NCBI RefSeq assembly: GCF_014197855.1
Contig: NZ_JACIGJ010000014.1
Coordinates: 43,006 to 107,005 of the forward strand
Direction: 5' to 3'
Length of the DNA: 64,000 nt
From: Roseospira marina
Lineage (GTDB): Bacteria > Pseudomonadota > Alphaproteobacteria > Rhodospirillales > Rhodospirillaceae
Made by a program: the position numbers and the translations under genes
In this document: positions 9,609-19,607 of the stretch, piece by piece
Layout: each line of letters begins with the position of its first letter
How positions within the stretch are numbered: position 1 is the first letter of the stretch
Notes under the pieces: generated by a model
What the model was told of the DNA's origin: nothing
Databases searched by the model: none
What the model saw: the letters and a program-made list of their open reading frames with translations, nothing else

Positions 9609-10750
9609 CGGCGCCAATGACCTCCTCTCCCAAGACGCCGACACAGGCGCCCTTCATCCTGCTGGCGGCGGGCGGGACCGGCGGCCACGTCTTTCCGGCC
9701 GAGGCCCTGGCAGCGGCGCTGGAGGCGCGCGGCTGCCGGCTCGGGCTCGTGACCGACACGCGCGGCGCCGTCCATGGCGGCGCGCTGGGCCGGCTGGAGA
9801 CCTGGCGGGTCGCGGCCGGCGGTCTGGCGGGCATCGGCCTGAAGGGGCGTGCGACTGGCGTGCTGCGTCTGGCGCGCGGCATGGTCCAGGCGTGGCGCCT
9901 TGTGGGCCGGCTGAAGCCCGACGGTGTGGTCGGGTTCGGGGGGTATGCGTCCGTTCCGGCCGTGCTGGCGGCCACCCTGCGCCGCACACCCAGCCTGATT
10001 CACGAGCAGAACGCGGTGCTGGGCCGCGCCAACCGGCTGCTCGCCCCGCGCGTGACCGGCATCGCCACCGCGCTGCCCGAGGTGCGGTTCCTGCCCGACG
10101 GTCGGGGGCAGCATGTGGGCAATCCGGTGCGGGCGGCCTTCCTGGAGCGGCGCGACGCGGCCTATGCGGCGCCCGAACCGGCGGGGCCGATCCACATTCT
10201 GGTCACCGGCGGCAGCCAGGGGGCCCGTGCCCTGACCGATCTGGTGCCGGAGGCGATGAACCGGCTGCCCGCGCCGGTGCGCGCTCGCCTGCGGATCACC
10301 CAGCAGTGCCGGCCCGAGGATTTGGAGCGCGCTCGCGCCACCTATGCCGCCGCCGGGATCATGGCCGAGACCGCCGCCTTCTTAGACGACATGCCGGCGC
10401 GCCTGTCCGGCACGCATCTGGTGATCGCCCGCGCCGGGGCCTCCACGGTCGCGGAACTGACCTGTGTCGGCCGGCCGGCGGTGCTGATCCCGCTGCCGGG
10501 CGCCATCGACGACCACCAGACGGCCAACGCGCGCGCGCTCAGCGACGCCGGGGCCGCTTGGCTGATGCCGCAGGCGGAGCTGACGGCGGAGCGGTTGGCC
10601 GCGCGGCTGGAGCCGATCCTGTCCGACGGTGCCGGCCTGTCCGCCGCCGCCGCACAGGCCCACGCGCTGGGCCGGCCGGATGCCGCCGAGCGGCTGGCCG
10701 ATCTCACCCTGTCCCTGACCACCCCTAACGCCGGAAGGGCCGCCGCATGA
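9605..10750 (+). CDS. murG: UDP-GlcNAc:lipid I N-acetylglucosaminyltransferase MurG
   Basis: Peripheral inner-membrane GT-B glycosyltransferase (381 residues) that converts lipid I to lipid II. The N-terminal glycine-rich loop [16 protein letters not shown] binds the acceptor diphosphate, and [11 protein letters not shown] together with the later [10 protein letters not shown] motif forms the UDP-GlcNAc donor site. Length is close to the usual 355-380. The first nine to ten residues before the beta strand are polar and not conserved. It is coupled by ATGA overlaps to ftsW upstream and murC downstream. Confidence 0.96.
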   Translation: MTAPMTSSPKTPTQAPFILLAAGGTGGHVFPAEALAAALEARGCRLGLVTDTRGAVHGGALGRLETWRVAAGGLAGIGLKGRATGVLRLARGMVQAWRLVGRLKPDGVVGFGGYASVPAVLAATLRRTPSLIHEQNAVLGRANRLLAPRVTGIATALPEVRFLPDGRGQHVGNPVRAAFLERRDAAYAAPEPAGPIHILVTGGSQGARALTDLVPEAMNRLPAPVRARLRITQQCRPEDLERARATYAAAGIMAETAAFLDDMPARLSGTHLVIARAGASTVAELTCVGRPAVLIPLPGAIDDHQTANARALSDAGAAWLMPQAELTAERLAARLEPILSDGAGLSAAAAQAHALGRPDAAERLADLTLSLTTPNAGRAAA

Positions 10751-12174
10751 GAGCCCTGCCCCTTGATATCGGGCCCATTCACTTCGTCGGCATCGGCGGC
10801 ATCGGCATGAGCGGCATCGCCGAGGTGCTGCACAATCTGGGCTATGCCGTCCAAGGCAGCGACATCGCCGCCAACGCCAATGTCGCGCGCCTGCGCGATT
10901 TGGGGGTGCGGGTGGCCATCGGGCACGACGCCGCCAATTTGGGCGACGCGCAGGTGGTCGTCATCTCCTCCGCCGTGAAATGCGACAACCCCGAGGTCGC
11001 GGCGGCCCGCGCCCGGCTGGTGCCGGTGGTGCGGCGGGCGGAGATGCTGGGCGAGCTGATGCGCCTGAAGTGGGCCATCGCCATCGGCGGCACCCACGGC
11101 AAGACCACCACCACGTCGATGGTGGCCGCGATCCTGGAGGCGGCGGGGCTCGACCCCACCGTCATCAACGGCGGCATCATCAACGCGCGTGGCACCAACG
11201 CCTATCTGGGCCACGGTGACTGGATGGTGGTGGAGGCCGACGAAAGCGACGGCACGTTCACCAAACTGCCGGCGACCATCGGCGTCGTCACCAACATGGA
11301 TCCGGAGCACCTGGACTTCTACGGCAGCTTCGAGCGCATGCGCGATGCCTATAAGACGTTCGTACAGAACCTGCCATTCTATGGCTTCGCCACCCTGTGC
11401 ATCGACCATCCGGAGGTGCAGTCGCTGATCCCGGAGGTGCTCGACCGCAAGATCGTCACCTACGGCTTCAGCCCGCAGGCCGATATCCGCGCCGTCAATC
11501 TCTCGCTCGGGCCGGACGGCGCGCGCTTCGCGGTGACGGTCACGGACCGGGTCACCGGCGGGGTGGAGACGGTCGAGGACCTGCACATGCCCATGTTCGG
11601 GCGCCACAACGTGCAGAACGCGCTCGCCGCCATCGCCATCGGGCACGAGATGGGCGTGGGGTTCGATGTGATCCGCGCGGGTCTCGCCGCCTTCGGCGGG
11701 GTGCGGCGGCGGTTCACCCGGACCGGCGAGGTCAACGGCGTGACCGTCATCGACGACTACGGCCACCACCCGGTCGAGATCGCGGCGGTGCTGCGCGCGG
11801 CCCGTGACGTGGTGCGCGACCGCCATGTCATCGCCGTGGTGCAGCCGCACCGCTACAGCCGCCTTCAGGCGCTGTTCGAGGACTTCTGCACCTGCTTCAA
11901 CGACGCTGACGAGGTCGTCGTGGCGGACGTGCACCCGGCGGGCGAGAGCCCCATTCCCGGCGTGGACAAGGGCGCCCTGGTCGAGGGCCTGCGCACCCAT
12001 GGCCATCGCAATGTGACGGCCCTGCCGGACGCGGACGGCCTCGCGCCACTGGTCGCCCGGCTGGCGAGTCCCGGGGACATGGTCGTCTGCCTGGGCGCCG
12101 GCACCATCTCCGCCTGGGCGAACGCCCTGCCGGACCAGCTGCGCGCGCTCGGCACGAAGGAGGAGGTGGGATGA
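10747..12174 (+). CDS. murC: UDP-MurNAc:L-alanine ligase MurC
   Basis: First of the Mur ligases (475 residues); adds L-alanine to UDP-MurNAc. The Rossmann-type start [17 protein letters not shown], the ATP loop [15 protein letters not shown] and the C-terminal [10 protein letters not shown] motif are all present. The ATG at 10747 overlaps the murG stop and lies a few residues before the first strand, as usual. The end overlaps murB by 4 bases. Confidence 0.97.
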   Translation: MRALPLDIGPIHFVGIGGIGMSGIAEVLHNLGYAVQGSDIAANANVARLRDLGVRVAIGHDAANLGDAQVVVISSAVKCDNPEVAAARARLVPVVRRAEMLGELMRLKWAIAIGGTHGKTTTTSMVAAILEAAGLDPTVINGGIINARGTNAYLGHGDWMVVEADESDGTFTKLPATIGVVTNMDPEHLDFYGSFERMRDAYKTFVQNLPFYGFATLCIDHPEVQSLIPEVLDRKIVTYGFSPQADIRAVNLSLGPDGARFAVTVTDRVTGGVETVEDLHMPMFGRHNVQNALAAIAIGHEMGVGFDVIRAGLAAFGGVRRRFTRTGEVNGVTVIDDYGHHPVEIAAVLRAARDVVRDRHVIAVVQPHRYSRLQALFEDFCTCFNDADEVVVADVHPAGESPIPGVDKGALVEGLRTHGHRNVTALPDADGLAPLVARLASPGDMVVCLGAGTISAWANALPDQLRALGTKEEVG

Positions 12175-13151
12175 TGGTGGCGCCCCGCATCGGCTCCTCC
12201 GAGCACCTGATCGACCGGCTGCCGTCGGTGCGCGGGCGCCTGCGTCCGGACGCGCCGCTGTCGAGCCAGACGTGGTTCCGCGTCGGTGGCCCGGCCGAGG
12301 TGCTGTTCCGGCCGGCCGACGCCGAGGATCTGGCCGCCTTCCTGGCGGAGACCCCGCCGGAGGTGCCGATCACCGTGATCGGGGTCGGCTCCAACCTGCT
12401 GGTGCGGGACGGGGGCGTGCGCGGGGTGGTGATCCGCCTGATGGGCGGCTTCGCGGACGTTCGGATTGCGGGATCGCGGGTGCATGCCGGCGGCGCGGCG
12501 CTCGACGCCACGGTGGCCAAGGTGGCGCGGGACGCGGGGCTGGAGGGGTTGGAGTTCCTGTCCGGCATTCCCGGTTCGATCGGCGGTGGTGTGCGGATGA
12601 ACGCGGGCGCCTTCGGCCGGGAGCTCAAGGACGCGCTGGTGGAGGTCCGGGTCGTGGATCGGTCTGGCCGGCTGTTCACCGTGCCGGCGGACCGCCTGGG
12701 GCTGTCCTATCGGCACGCGGACGCGCCGCCCGACTGGATTTTCGTGGAGGCGGTGTTCCAGGCCCAGCCGGGCGATCCGGCGGCGATCGCCGGGCGCATG
12801 GACGAAATTCGCGCGGCGCGTCAGGCCAGCCAGCCCGTGCGGGGCCGCACCGGCGGCTCGACCTTCGCCAACCCGCCCGGCGCCAAGGCTTGGGAGCTGA
12901 TCGACCGGGCCGGGTGTCGCGGGCTGCGGTGCGGCGGGGCGCAGGTGTCGGAGCTGCATTGCAACTTCCTCATCAACACCGGTGGGGCGACGGCGGCCGA
13001 TCTGGAAGACCTGGGCGAAGAGGTGCGCCGCCGCGTGCGGGACACGAGCGGGGTGGAGCTGCGGTGGGAAATCCGCCGCATCGGGGAGGCTCTGGCGCAG
13101 CCGGGCGAAGTGGAAATGAACGGGGCCGCATGGCCGGGGAGTACCGAATGA
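12171..13151 (+). CDS. murB: UDP-N-acetylenolpyruvylglucosamine reductase MurB
   Basis: FAD-dependent reductase (326 residues) that uses NADPH to make UDP-MurNAc from its enolpyruvyl precursor, the step before MurC. The FAD-binding motif [14 protein letters not shown] and the block [19 protein letters not shown] are clear. [11 protein letters not shown] carries the catalytic serine used as proton donor. No tyrosine-loop insertion is seen, which suggests a type II-like enzyme. Two ATGs open the frame; the first overlaps the murC stop. Confidence 0.95.
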   Translation: MMVAPRIGSSEHLIDRLPSVRGRLRPDAPLSSQTWFRVGGPAEVLFRPADAEDLAAFLAETPPEVPITVIGVGSNLLVRDGGVRGVVIRLMGGFADVRIAGSRVHAGGAALDATVAKVARDAGLEGLEFLSGIPGSIGGGVRMNAGAFGRELKDALVEVRVVDRSGRLFTVPADRLGLSYRHADAPPDWIFVEAVFQAQPGDPAAIAGRMDEIRAARQASQPVRGRTGGSTFANPPGAKAWELIDRAGCRGLRCGGAQVSELHCNFLINTGGATAADLEDLGEEVRRRVRDTSGVELRWEIRRIGEALAQPGEVEMNGAAWPGSTE

Positions 13152-14074
13152 GCCGACGCGTCACGGTCCTGAAGGGCGGCTATTCCGCCGAACGCGAGGT
13201 GTCGCTGAACAGCGGCGCCGCCGCGGCCGCGGCGTTGAGCGCGCAGGGCTACGCGGTGGCCGAGATCGACGTGCCCCGCGATCCCGCCGCATTGGTCGAG
13301 GCGCTGCGCAAGACCCGGCCGGACGTCGTGTTCAACGCCCTGCACGGCCGGTTCGGCGAGGACGGACGCATTCAGGGCCTCCTCGATATCATGGGGCTGC
13401 CCTACACCCACTCCGGTGCGCTGGCGAGCGCGATGGCGATGGACAAGCCGACCGCCAAGGCCGCGTTCTCTGCCGCCGGCATTCCGGTCGCCGAGCACGT
13501 GGTGGTGGGGCCCGACGCCTTCGCCGACCCGGATGTCGAGCCGATGACGCGGCCCTATGTGGTCAAGCCGCTGAACGAAGGCTCCAGCGTCGATGTGCAT
13601 GTGGTGCTGGAAGGCGTCAACGACCTGGAGCGGCTGCGCACCGCCTGGCCCTACGGGCGCCGCGCCATGGTGGAGCGGTTTATCCCGGGGCGGGAGCTGA
13701 CCGTGTCCGTCATGGGGCAGGGGGACGGTGTGCGCGCCCTGGCGGTGACGGAGATCACCACGCGGCGGGGCTTCTACGACTACGACGCCAAGTACGTCAC
13801 CGGGGGTTCGGTGCATGTGCTGCCGGCGGACCTGCCGGCCGGGATCACGGCGCGGTGCCTCGATCTGGCGGTTCGGTCGCACCAGGCGCTCGGCTGCCGG
13901 GGGGTGAGCCGGGCCGACCTGCGGCTCGACGGCGACGCGCTGTATGTCCTGGAGGTCAACACGCAGCCCGGCATGACGGCCACCTCGCTGGTGCCGGAGC
14001 AGGCGGCCTACGTCGGCATTTCGTTTCCAGAGCTGTGTGCCTGGATGGTGGAGGACGCGACATGCGATGGCTAG
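13148..14074 (+). CDS. ddl: D-alanine:D-alanine ligase Ddl
   Basis: ATP-grasp ligase of 308 residues making the D-Ala-D-Ala dipeptide that MurF uses. Visible motifs include the N-terminal VLKGGYSAEREVSLNSG, NALHGRFGEDGRIQGLLD, the ATP-grasp lysine region VKPLNEGSSVDV, and the C-terminal EVNTQPGMTATSLVPEQA that carries metal- and substrate-binding residues. The ATG at 13148 overlaps the murB stop as ATGA and gives the normal N-terminus. The open frame extends far upstream, but that part is a shadow of murB. The C-terminus overlaps ftsQ by 13 bases. Confidence 0.95.
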   Translation: MSRRVTVLKGGYSAEREVSLNSGAAAAAALSAQGYAVAEIDVPRDPAALVEALRKTRPDVVFNALHGRFGEDGRIQGLLDIMGLPYTHSGALASAMAMDKPTAKAAFSAAGIPVAEHVVVGPDAFADPDVEPMTRPYVVKPLNEGSSVDVHVVLEGVNDLERLRTAWPYGRRAMVERFIPGRELTVSVMGQGDGVRALAVTEITTRRGFYDYDAKYVTGGSVHVLPADLPAGITARCLDLAVRSHQALGCRGVSRADLRLDGDALYVLEVNTQPGMTATSLVPEQAAYVGISFPELCAWMVEDATCDG

Positions 14075-15087
14075 GACTGGGAGGCGGCGGCCGCGCCGGC
14101 GCCTCCTCCTCCCGCCGCAAGAGCGCGGGAAAAGGGCGCGGGAAGGGGCGGGCCACCGGTCGGACGACCGGCCGGACCACGGGCCGGACGACGGGGCGCG
14201 GCACCGGGCGTGGGCGCGCGCCCGCCCGCACGCCCTGGCGTCCGACCTGGGCCGGGACCCTTCGCGCGGCGCGCCTGACGGGCGGGCTGCTGCTGCTGGT
14301 CGGGGTGACCGGCGGCGGGGCCTGGGTCTGGCAGTCGGGTGTCATCGGCCGCCAGATCGACGCCGCCGGGGCCGCTGTCGAGCGGGTGGCCGCCCGGGGC
14401 GGCTTGGTCGTGCGCTCGGTCACGGTGGAGGGCCGGGACCGGACCGACGGGACCGACCTGCTCGCGGCGCTGCGCACCGGACGCGGCGAGCCCATCCTGG
14501 CGTTCGATCCGCAGGCCGCGCTCGTGAGGGTCGAGGCCCTGCCGTGGGTCCTGTCCGCCCGGGTGGAGCGCCGGCTGCCGGACGCCATCCATGTCGTGCT
14601 GCGCGAGCGCACGCCGCTGGCTCTGTGGCAGCGCGCGCCCGACGATTTTGCCGTGATCGACCGTCTTGGCGAGGCCCTGGACGTCGACACCCGCCCGTTC
14701 GCCGCCCTGCCGGTGATCGTGGGGCGGGACGCGCCCGCCGCCGTGCCGGCCCTCATGACCATGCTGGCGACCGAGCCCGACCTGATGGCGCGGGTGCGGG
14801 CCGCGACCCGGGTCGCCGGCCGCCGCTGGACCGTTCACCTGGACGCCCTCGCGGACGGCATCGACGTGCGCCTGCCCGAGCGCCAGCCGCAGACGGCGTG
14901 GCGCCGCCTGGCGGAGCTGCAACGCACCGACGGTCTGTTGGAGCGGAACATTTCGATGGTTGATCTCCGCCTGCCGAGCCAACTCGTGGTGCGGCCGCGC
15001 GGGCCCGTGGTGCCGGGGACCGGCACCCCCGTGACTCCCTCGGACACCCGCCGCGTGCCGGTTTCCGGCCCAGCCCAGGACACGTGA
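14062..15087 (+). CDS. ftsQ: Cell division protein FtsQ
   Basis: Bitopic divisome protein (341 residues) linking FtsL/FtsB to the rest of the division machinery. The cytoplasmic tail, about 75 residues, is extremely basic and contains five 12-base units (14149-14208) reading RATG, three times RTTG, then RGTG. A membrane segment follows (about residues 73-93), then the POTRA domain beginning VRSVTVEGRDRT and the FtsQ domain with WVLSARVERRLPDAIHVVLR. The C-terminus is proline-rich. The start at 14062 was chosen because the frame upstream is a ddl shadow; it overlaps ddl by 13 bases. Confidence 0.9.
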   Translation: MRWLGLGGGGRAGASSSRRKSAGKGRGKGRATGRTTGRTTGRTTGRGTGRGRAPARTPWRPTWAGTLRAARLTGGLLLLVGVTGGGAWVWQSGVIGRQIDAAGAAVERVAARGGLVVRSVTVEGRDRTDGTDLLAALRTGRGEPILAFDPQAALVRVEALPWVLSARVERRLPDAIHVVLRERTPLALWQRAPDDFAVIDRLGEALDVDTRPFAALPVIVGRDAPAAVPALMTMLATEPDLMARVRAATRVAGRRWTVHLDALADGIDVRLPERQPQTAWRRLAELQRTDGLLERNISMVDLRLPSQLVVRPRGPVVPGTGTPVTPSDTRRVPVSGPAQDT

Positions 15088-16397
15088 TGACCATGATGCT
15101 GTTCAGCCGGTCCGAACGGGATACGCCGCGCGAAAGCGCCCCCTCGCCGCTGCGACGGCGCGGCGGTCTGATCGCTGCGTTGGATGTCGGCACCACCAAG
15201 GTGGCGTGCTTCATCGCGCGCGCCGACGACGACGGGTCGGTGCCACGCCTGCTCGGGATTGGTCATCACCGGTCGCGCGGGGTGCGCGGCGGCCGCGTCG
15301 CCAGCCCGGACGAGGTTGAGGTCGCGATCCGCACCGCCCTGGAATCCGCCGAGGACATGGCGGGCGAGCGGGTCGACGGTGTCGTGGTCGCGGTGACCGG
15401 CGGCGCGCCCGAAAGCCAGCGCATCGACGTCGAGATGGACGTCTCCGGCCATGAGGTTCGGGACGCCGACGTCCGCCGCATCCTGTCCTGCGTCGGCCAG
15501 CATCCGCTGGAGGCCGACCGCGAGCTGATCCACTGCATTCCGGTCGGCTACACCCTGGACGGCACCGACAGCATTCTCGACCCGCGCGGCATGTACGGCG
15601 AGCGCCTGGGGGCCCGCATCCATCTGGTGGCCGCCGCCAGCGGACCGCTGCGCAACCTGACCTCGGTCATCGAGCGCTGCAAGCTGGACGTCGATGGCCT
15701 CGTGGCCGCGCCCTACGCCGCCGGGCTGGCCAGCCTGGTGGAGGATGAGCGCGACCTGGGCGCCACCGTCATCGACATGGGCGGCGGCACCACGTCCGTC
15801 GCCGTGTTCCTGGGCGGGCACGTCATTCACGTCGGCGTCATCGGCGTGGGCGGTGGCCATGTCACCAACGACATCGCCCAGGGCCTGTCCACGCCGCTGG
15901 CCAACGCCGAGCGGCTGAAAACCATGTACGGCGGCACCCTTGCCTCGCCCGCCGACGCGCGGGAAATCCTGCGCGTGCCCCTGGTGGGCGAGGACGAGGA
16001 CCAGCCGTCGCTGGAAATTCCGCGCTCGTATCTGGTGCAGATCATCCAGCCCCGGGTCGAGGAGACCCTGGAGTTGGTGCGGGCGCATCTTGAGGCCGCC
16101 GGCGTGGATCGGATCGCCGGCCGTCGCGCCGTCCTGACCGGCGGCGCCAGCCAGTTGCCCGGCGTGCGGGAACTGGCCGAACAGATCCTGGACAAGCAGG
16201 TGCGGCCCGGACGGCCGATGCGCCTGCGCGGGCTGGCCGACAGTGTCGCCGGCCCGGCGTTCGCGACCTGCGCGGGACTGCTCAGCCACGCGGTCCAGGA
16301 CCATGTCGAACGCCCGATCCTCGACGATCCCCCGCGCGCCGGCGGCGTGCTGGGGCCCGTCAGCCGGATCGGGCGCTGGCTGAAGGAGAATTTCTGA
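15087..16397 (+). CDS. ftsA: Cell division protein FtsA
   Basis: Actin-like ATPase (436 residues) that tethers FtsZ filaments to the membrane. The nucleotide-binding signatures are present: [15 protein letters not shown] for phosphate 1, [14 protein letters not shown] for phosphate 2 and [10 protein letters not shown] for the adenosine loop. The C-terminal IGRWLKENF fits the amphipathic membrane-targeting helix. The start is ambiguous between GTG 15084 and ATG 15087; ATG 15087 makes a TGATG junction with the ftsQ stop and is preferred. Confidence 0.94.
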   Translation: MTMMLFSRSERDTPRESAPSPLRRRGGLIAALDVGTTKVACFIARADDDGSVPRLLGIGHHRSRGVRGGRVASPDEVEVAIRTALESAEDMAGERVDGVVVAVTGGAPESQRIDVEMDVSGHEVRDADVRRILSCVGQHPLEADRELIHCIPVGYTLDGTDSILDPRGMYGERLGARIHLVAAASGPLRNLTSVIERCKLDVDGLVAAPYAAGLASLVEDERDLGATVIDMGGGTTSVAVFLGGHVIHVGVIGVGGGHVTNDIAQGLSTPLANAERLKTMYGGTLASPADAREILRVPLVGEDEDQPSLEIPRSYLVQIIQPRVEETLELVRAHLEAAGVDRIAGRRAVLTGGASQLPGVRELAEQILDKQVRPGRPMRLRGLADSVAGPAFATCAGLLSHAVQDHVERPILDDPPRAGGVLGPVSRIGRWLKENF

Positions 16398-16669
16398 TGA
16401 CCCACCGAGGCGACGATCCGTTCGAGGGTTCCGCGCCCGCGCCAGACGATGCGGACGACCGAACCCCGCCGGAGGCCCCCGCGACCCGGTGGGCTCACCC
16501 CGGCATCCCTCGGGACGATACCCGGGAGTCCGACAGAACGACGGACCCGACACCGCACCAAGACGAAGGGCCGGCCAACGGCTCCGTCTACCAACGCGAC
16601 TCATCCCACCAGCATGAGGGGCCCGCCATGGCGCGCCCGCGGAACGACGACACAAGGACGGAGGCAAAC
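16398..16669 (+). other. ftsA-ftsZ spacer, open in the ftsZ frame
   Basis: This 272-base interval has no stop codon in the ftsZ frame, so ftsZ could formally be read with an extra 91 residues starting at an ATG overlapping the ftsA stop. The encoded segment is polar, low in hydrophobics and rich in Asp, Pro, Arg and His, with none of the FtsZ fold. The ATG at 16670 has a good GGAGG site and the normal FtsZ start. I read this stretch as an untranslated leader or promoter region, or less likely an N-terminal extension. A second in-frame ATG lies at 16628. Confidence 0.6.
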
Positions 16670-18724
16670 ATGAGCATCAATCTGGGCGTGCCCGACGATA
16701 TCGAACCCCAAATGAAGCCCCGGATCACCGTCATCGGGGTCGGGGGCGCCGGCGGCAACGCGGTCAACAACATGATCGAGGCCCACCTGGAGGGCGTCGA
16801 CTTCGTCGTGGCCAACACGGACGCGCAGGCCCTGGCGCAGGCGCGGACGGACCGGCGCATTCAACTGGGCGGCGAGACCACGCACGGTCTAGGCTCCGGC
16901 GCCCGCCCGGACATCGGCCGCGCCGCCGCCGAGGAAAGCTATGAAGCGGTGTCCGCCGAGATGAAGGGCAGCCACATGTGCTTCATCACCGCCGGTATGG
17001 GCGGTGGCACCGGCACCGGCGCGGCGCCCGTGGTGGCCCGCTGCGCCCGCGACATGGGCATCCTCACGGTCGGCGTGGTCACCAAGCCGTTCCAGTTCGA
17101 GGGCACCCACCGCATGCGTCTGGCGGAGGGCGGCATCGACGAGCTGTCGCAGTACGTCGATACGCTCATCATCATCCCGAACCAGAACCTGTTCCGGGTC
17201 GCCAACGAGAAGACGACGTTCGCCGACGCCTTCAAGATGGCCGACAACGTGCTGTACGCGGGTGTGCGTTCGGTCACCGACCTGATGATCATGCCGGGGC
17301 TGATCAACCTGGACTTCGCCGACGTCCGCACGGTCATGATGGACATGGGCCGCGCCATGATGGGCACCGGCGAGTCCGCGGGCGAGAACCGCGCCATCGA
17401 GGCCGCCGAGGCCGCCATCGCCAACCCGCTGCTGGAGGAAACCTCCATGCGAGGCGCGCGTGGCGTGCTGATCAACATCACCGGCGGCAACGACATGACC
17501 CTGTACGAGGTCGACGAGGCCGCCAACCGCATCCGCGAGGAGATCAAGTGCGAGGACGCCAACGTGATCTTCGGCTCCTGCCTCGACAGCTCCATCGAGG
17601 GCACGATGCGGGTGTCGGTGGTCGCCAGCGGCATCGACGCCGTCACCCAGGCGCGGCCCCAGGAGGGTCTGGAGGCGAGCGGCAGTGGCTTCGGCCTAGG
17701 GCTGGCGGCGGGCCGCGCGGCCATCGGCGGTGCGGAGCGGACCGCTCGTCCGGGTGCGCCGGACCGCGAGTCGCGGCCGGCGGCCGCGGCGAGCCACGCC
17801 GACGTTCAAACCCATGCCACGAGTGTCGGCGCGGCGTCGGAGCGTGAACCGCAGGTGTTGGACGACACCGCCGCCGATCTGCGCGGGAGGGAGACCCGCG
17901 CGGGCGACGACATGGTCGATCCGGCGGCCGTTCTCGACGAACAGGGGCGGGCCAAGGCGCGGTCGTCCAACGCCGCCGAGCGGGCGCCGTCCCGGTCCGA
18001 AGGCGCGTCGTCCTCGACCGGTGGTCATGGGGGACACGGGGACGTGGCGTCCCGTCCGTCCTTCCCGCTGCAGCCCGGACAGGGCGGCGGCGGTGCCGGG
18101 GCGTTCATTCCGCAGCGCGCGGCCCAGCCGCCGGTGGCCAGCGGCGCCCGCCTGACGCCGCCGACGGCCGGCGGCGCTCCGGGGGCCGGCGGTCAGGCTG
18201 TCGGTTCGGGCAACGGTTACGCCTATGGGCACGCCGAGGGGGTTCCACCGGTCAGCGGGCAGAACGCGCTCGACCGCAACGCCCAGCCGCGCCCGACCCT
18301 GTCCCAGCCGATGCATCCGGCGCCGCAGCCGGGGCGTCCGACCCTCCAGCCCGGCATTCAGCCCGGCCTGCGGGTGGCCTCGGAAGGGACGCCCAAGCGG
18401 GATGGCGGCGGCTACGAGGTGCGGGAGTACCATGGTCCGCGTCGCGACGCCCGGGACACGCGCGAGGAGGAGCGGCGCAGCCAGCGGCCGTCCCTGTTCC
18501 AGCGCATGACCGGCTTCGGTCGCGCCCGCGCCGAGGAGGAAGAGCGCGAGCGGGAGCGCGAGGCGGCCCTGGAGCGGGCGCGCGAGCGCGCCCGTCAGCC
18601 CCGGTCGTCCGAGGAGACCGGCGAGCCGCGTGCCATGACGGTCAATCCGGAGGACCGGCCGGTCTCCTCGCACCGCGAGGACCAGCTTGAGATCCCGGCC
18701 TTCCTGCGCCGCCAGGCGAACTGA
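16670..18724 (+). CDS. ftsZ: Cell division GTPase FtsZ, long linker form
   Basis: Tubulin-like GTPase that forms the Z ring. The N-terminal GTPase core (about residues 1-330) has [12 protein letters not shown] and the tubulin signature [11 protein letters not shown]; the synergy-loop region [11 protein letters not shown] follows. The protein is 684 residues, far longer than the roughly 380 of E. coli. The extra length is a 300-residue Gly/Pro/Arg/Gln-rich linker before the conserved tail [12 protein letters not shown], which normally binds FtsA and other partners. Start: ATG 16670, preceded by GGAGG. Linker length varies widely in alphaproteobacteria, so the protein is probably functional. 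Confidence 0.93.
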   Translation: MSINLGVPDDIEPQMKPRITVIGVGGAGGNAVNNMIEAHLEGVDFVVANTDAQALAQARTDRRIQLGGETTHGLGSGARPDIGRAAAEESYEAVSAEMKGSHMCFITAGMGGGTGTGAAPVVARCARDMGILTVGVVTKPFQFEGTHRMRLAEGGIDELSQYVDTLIIIPNQNLFRVANEKTTFADAFKMADNVLYAGVRSVTDLMIMPGLINLDFADVRTVMMDMGRAMMGTGESAGENRAIEAAEAAIANPLLEETSMRGARGVLINITGGNDMTLYEVDEAANRIREEIKCEDANVIFGSCLDSSIEGTMRVSVVASGIDAVTQARPQEGLEASGSGFGLGLAAGRAAIGGAERTARPGAPDRESRPAAAASHADVQTHATSVGAASEREPQVLDDTAADLRGRETRAGDDMVDPAAVLDEQGRAKARSSNAAERAPSRSEGASSSTGGHGGHGDVASRPSFPLQPGQGGGGAGAFIPQRAAQPPVASGARLTPPTAGGAPGAGGQAVGSGNGYAYGHAEGVPPVSGQNALDRNAQPRPTLSQPMHPAPQPGRPTLQPGIQPGLRVASEGTPKRDGGGYEVREYHGPRRDARDTREEERRSQRPSLFQRMTGFGRARAEEEEREREREAALERARERARQPRSSEETGEPRAMTVNPEDRPVSSHREDQLEIPAFLRRQAN

Positions 18725-18774
18725 TCCCCGCGTCCGGCCCCGGCATGGGGCCGGACCGGTCTGGTTCGGAATCC

Positions 18775-18820
18775 GGCGGATGGGGCGTCCCATCCGCCGT
18801 TTCCGTATGCGGGACGCCCC
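18775..18820 (+). terminator. Two mutually exclusive hairpins after ftsZ
   Basis: A perfect 10-base stem with a 4-base loop spans 18775-18798, followed by a weak T-rich stretch. A second perfect 10-base inverted repeat pairs 18782-18791 with 18811-18820. The two share bases 18782-18791, so only one can form at a time. This could terminate dcw transcription or control read-through into lspA. There is no strong U-tract, so the terminator call is tentative. Confidence 0.5.
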
Positions 18821-18951
18821 GTATTCGGGCCGCCCGGTCCGGTTCTGCCGCAAAAGGCTTTTGCCAACACGGCCGCCGCCGGGCCATTGTGGGGCCGCGC
18901 ACGAGGCCCGGCGTGGGGCGGGACCCGGCGTCCAGACGACACAGGAGCATC

Positions 18952-19500
18952 ATGGGACAGGGCACGGAACACGGAACCGGAGGCGGCGTGCAGCACCGCG
19001 ATAGGGCGCCCGCGCGGCCGGTCCGTTGGGGACTGACTCTGGCGGCGGTGGTCATTCTGCTCGATCAGGCGACCAAGTATGCCGTGTTCGCCGGCCTTCA
19101 GCCCGCGCCGACCGGCGTGCCGGTGACCGGGTTCTTCTCTCTGGTCCGGGTCTGGAACCCGGGCGTGTCGTTCGGCTTGTTTGCCACCGGATCGCCCTGG
19201 ACGCCGATTGTGCTGACGGGGCTTGCGCTCGCCGTGTCGGTCGGTCTCGCCTGGTGGCTGCGCCGGGCCGGCAGCCGCGTGGCGGTCGGCGGTCTGGGGC
19301 TGCTGATCGGTGGCGCGGTCGGCAACGCCATCGACCGCATGGTGCATGGGGCCGTGATGGACTTTCTGGATGTCCACGTGGCCGGATATCACTGGCCGGC
19401 GTTCAATGTGGCGGATTCGGCGATTACCGTAGGGGCGGTCCTGCTGGTGTGGGATGCCTTGTTCGCGGGCGGCAAATCGCCTAAGACCAACGGCGGATGA
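18952..19500 (+). CDS. lspA: Lipoprotein signal peptidase (signal peptidase II)
   Basis: Membrane aspartic protease (182 residues) that cleaves signal peptides of diacylated prolipoproteins. Four membrane segments are apparent. The two catalytic aspartates are in GNAIDRMVHG and FNVADSAITVG, with the family motif VRVWNPGVSFG between segments. ATG 18952 has an AGGAG site 5 bases upstream; the in-frame codons further upstream encode only a basic, unrelated stretch. In many alphaproteobacteria lspA follows ileS, but here it follows ftsZ. A lipoprotein gene, its likely substrate, comes next. Confidence 0.94.
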   Translation: MGQGTEHGTGGGVQHRDRAPARPVRWGLTLAAVVILLDQATKYAVFAGLQPAPTGVPVTGFFSLVRVWNPGVSFGLFATGSPWTPIVLTGLALAVSVGLAWWLRRAGSRVAVGGLGLLIGGAVGNAIDRMVHGAVMDFLDVHVAGYHWPAFNVADSAITVGAVLLVWDALFAGGKSPKTNGG

Positions 19501-19607
19501 GTCGGACTCATCCGTCGAGTGGGCGGACCGCGGATGCGGACGGTCCTGGTTCGTCACCGTCGGTCCAAGATTTCGGGGCGCGGATGTCATTGGGTGGAGC
19601 GTTGACC

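Noticed and set aside
12272..13147. Upstream extension of the ddl frame through murB
   Set aside because: The extension is Arg/Gly-rich and out of frame with murB; ddl starts normally at 13148 overlapping the murB stop.
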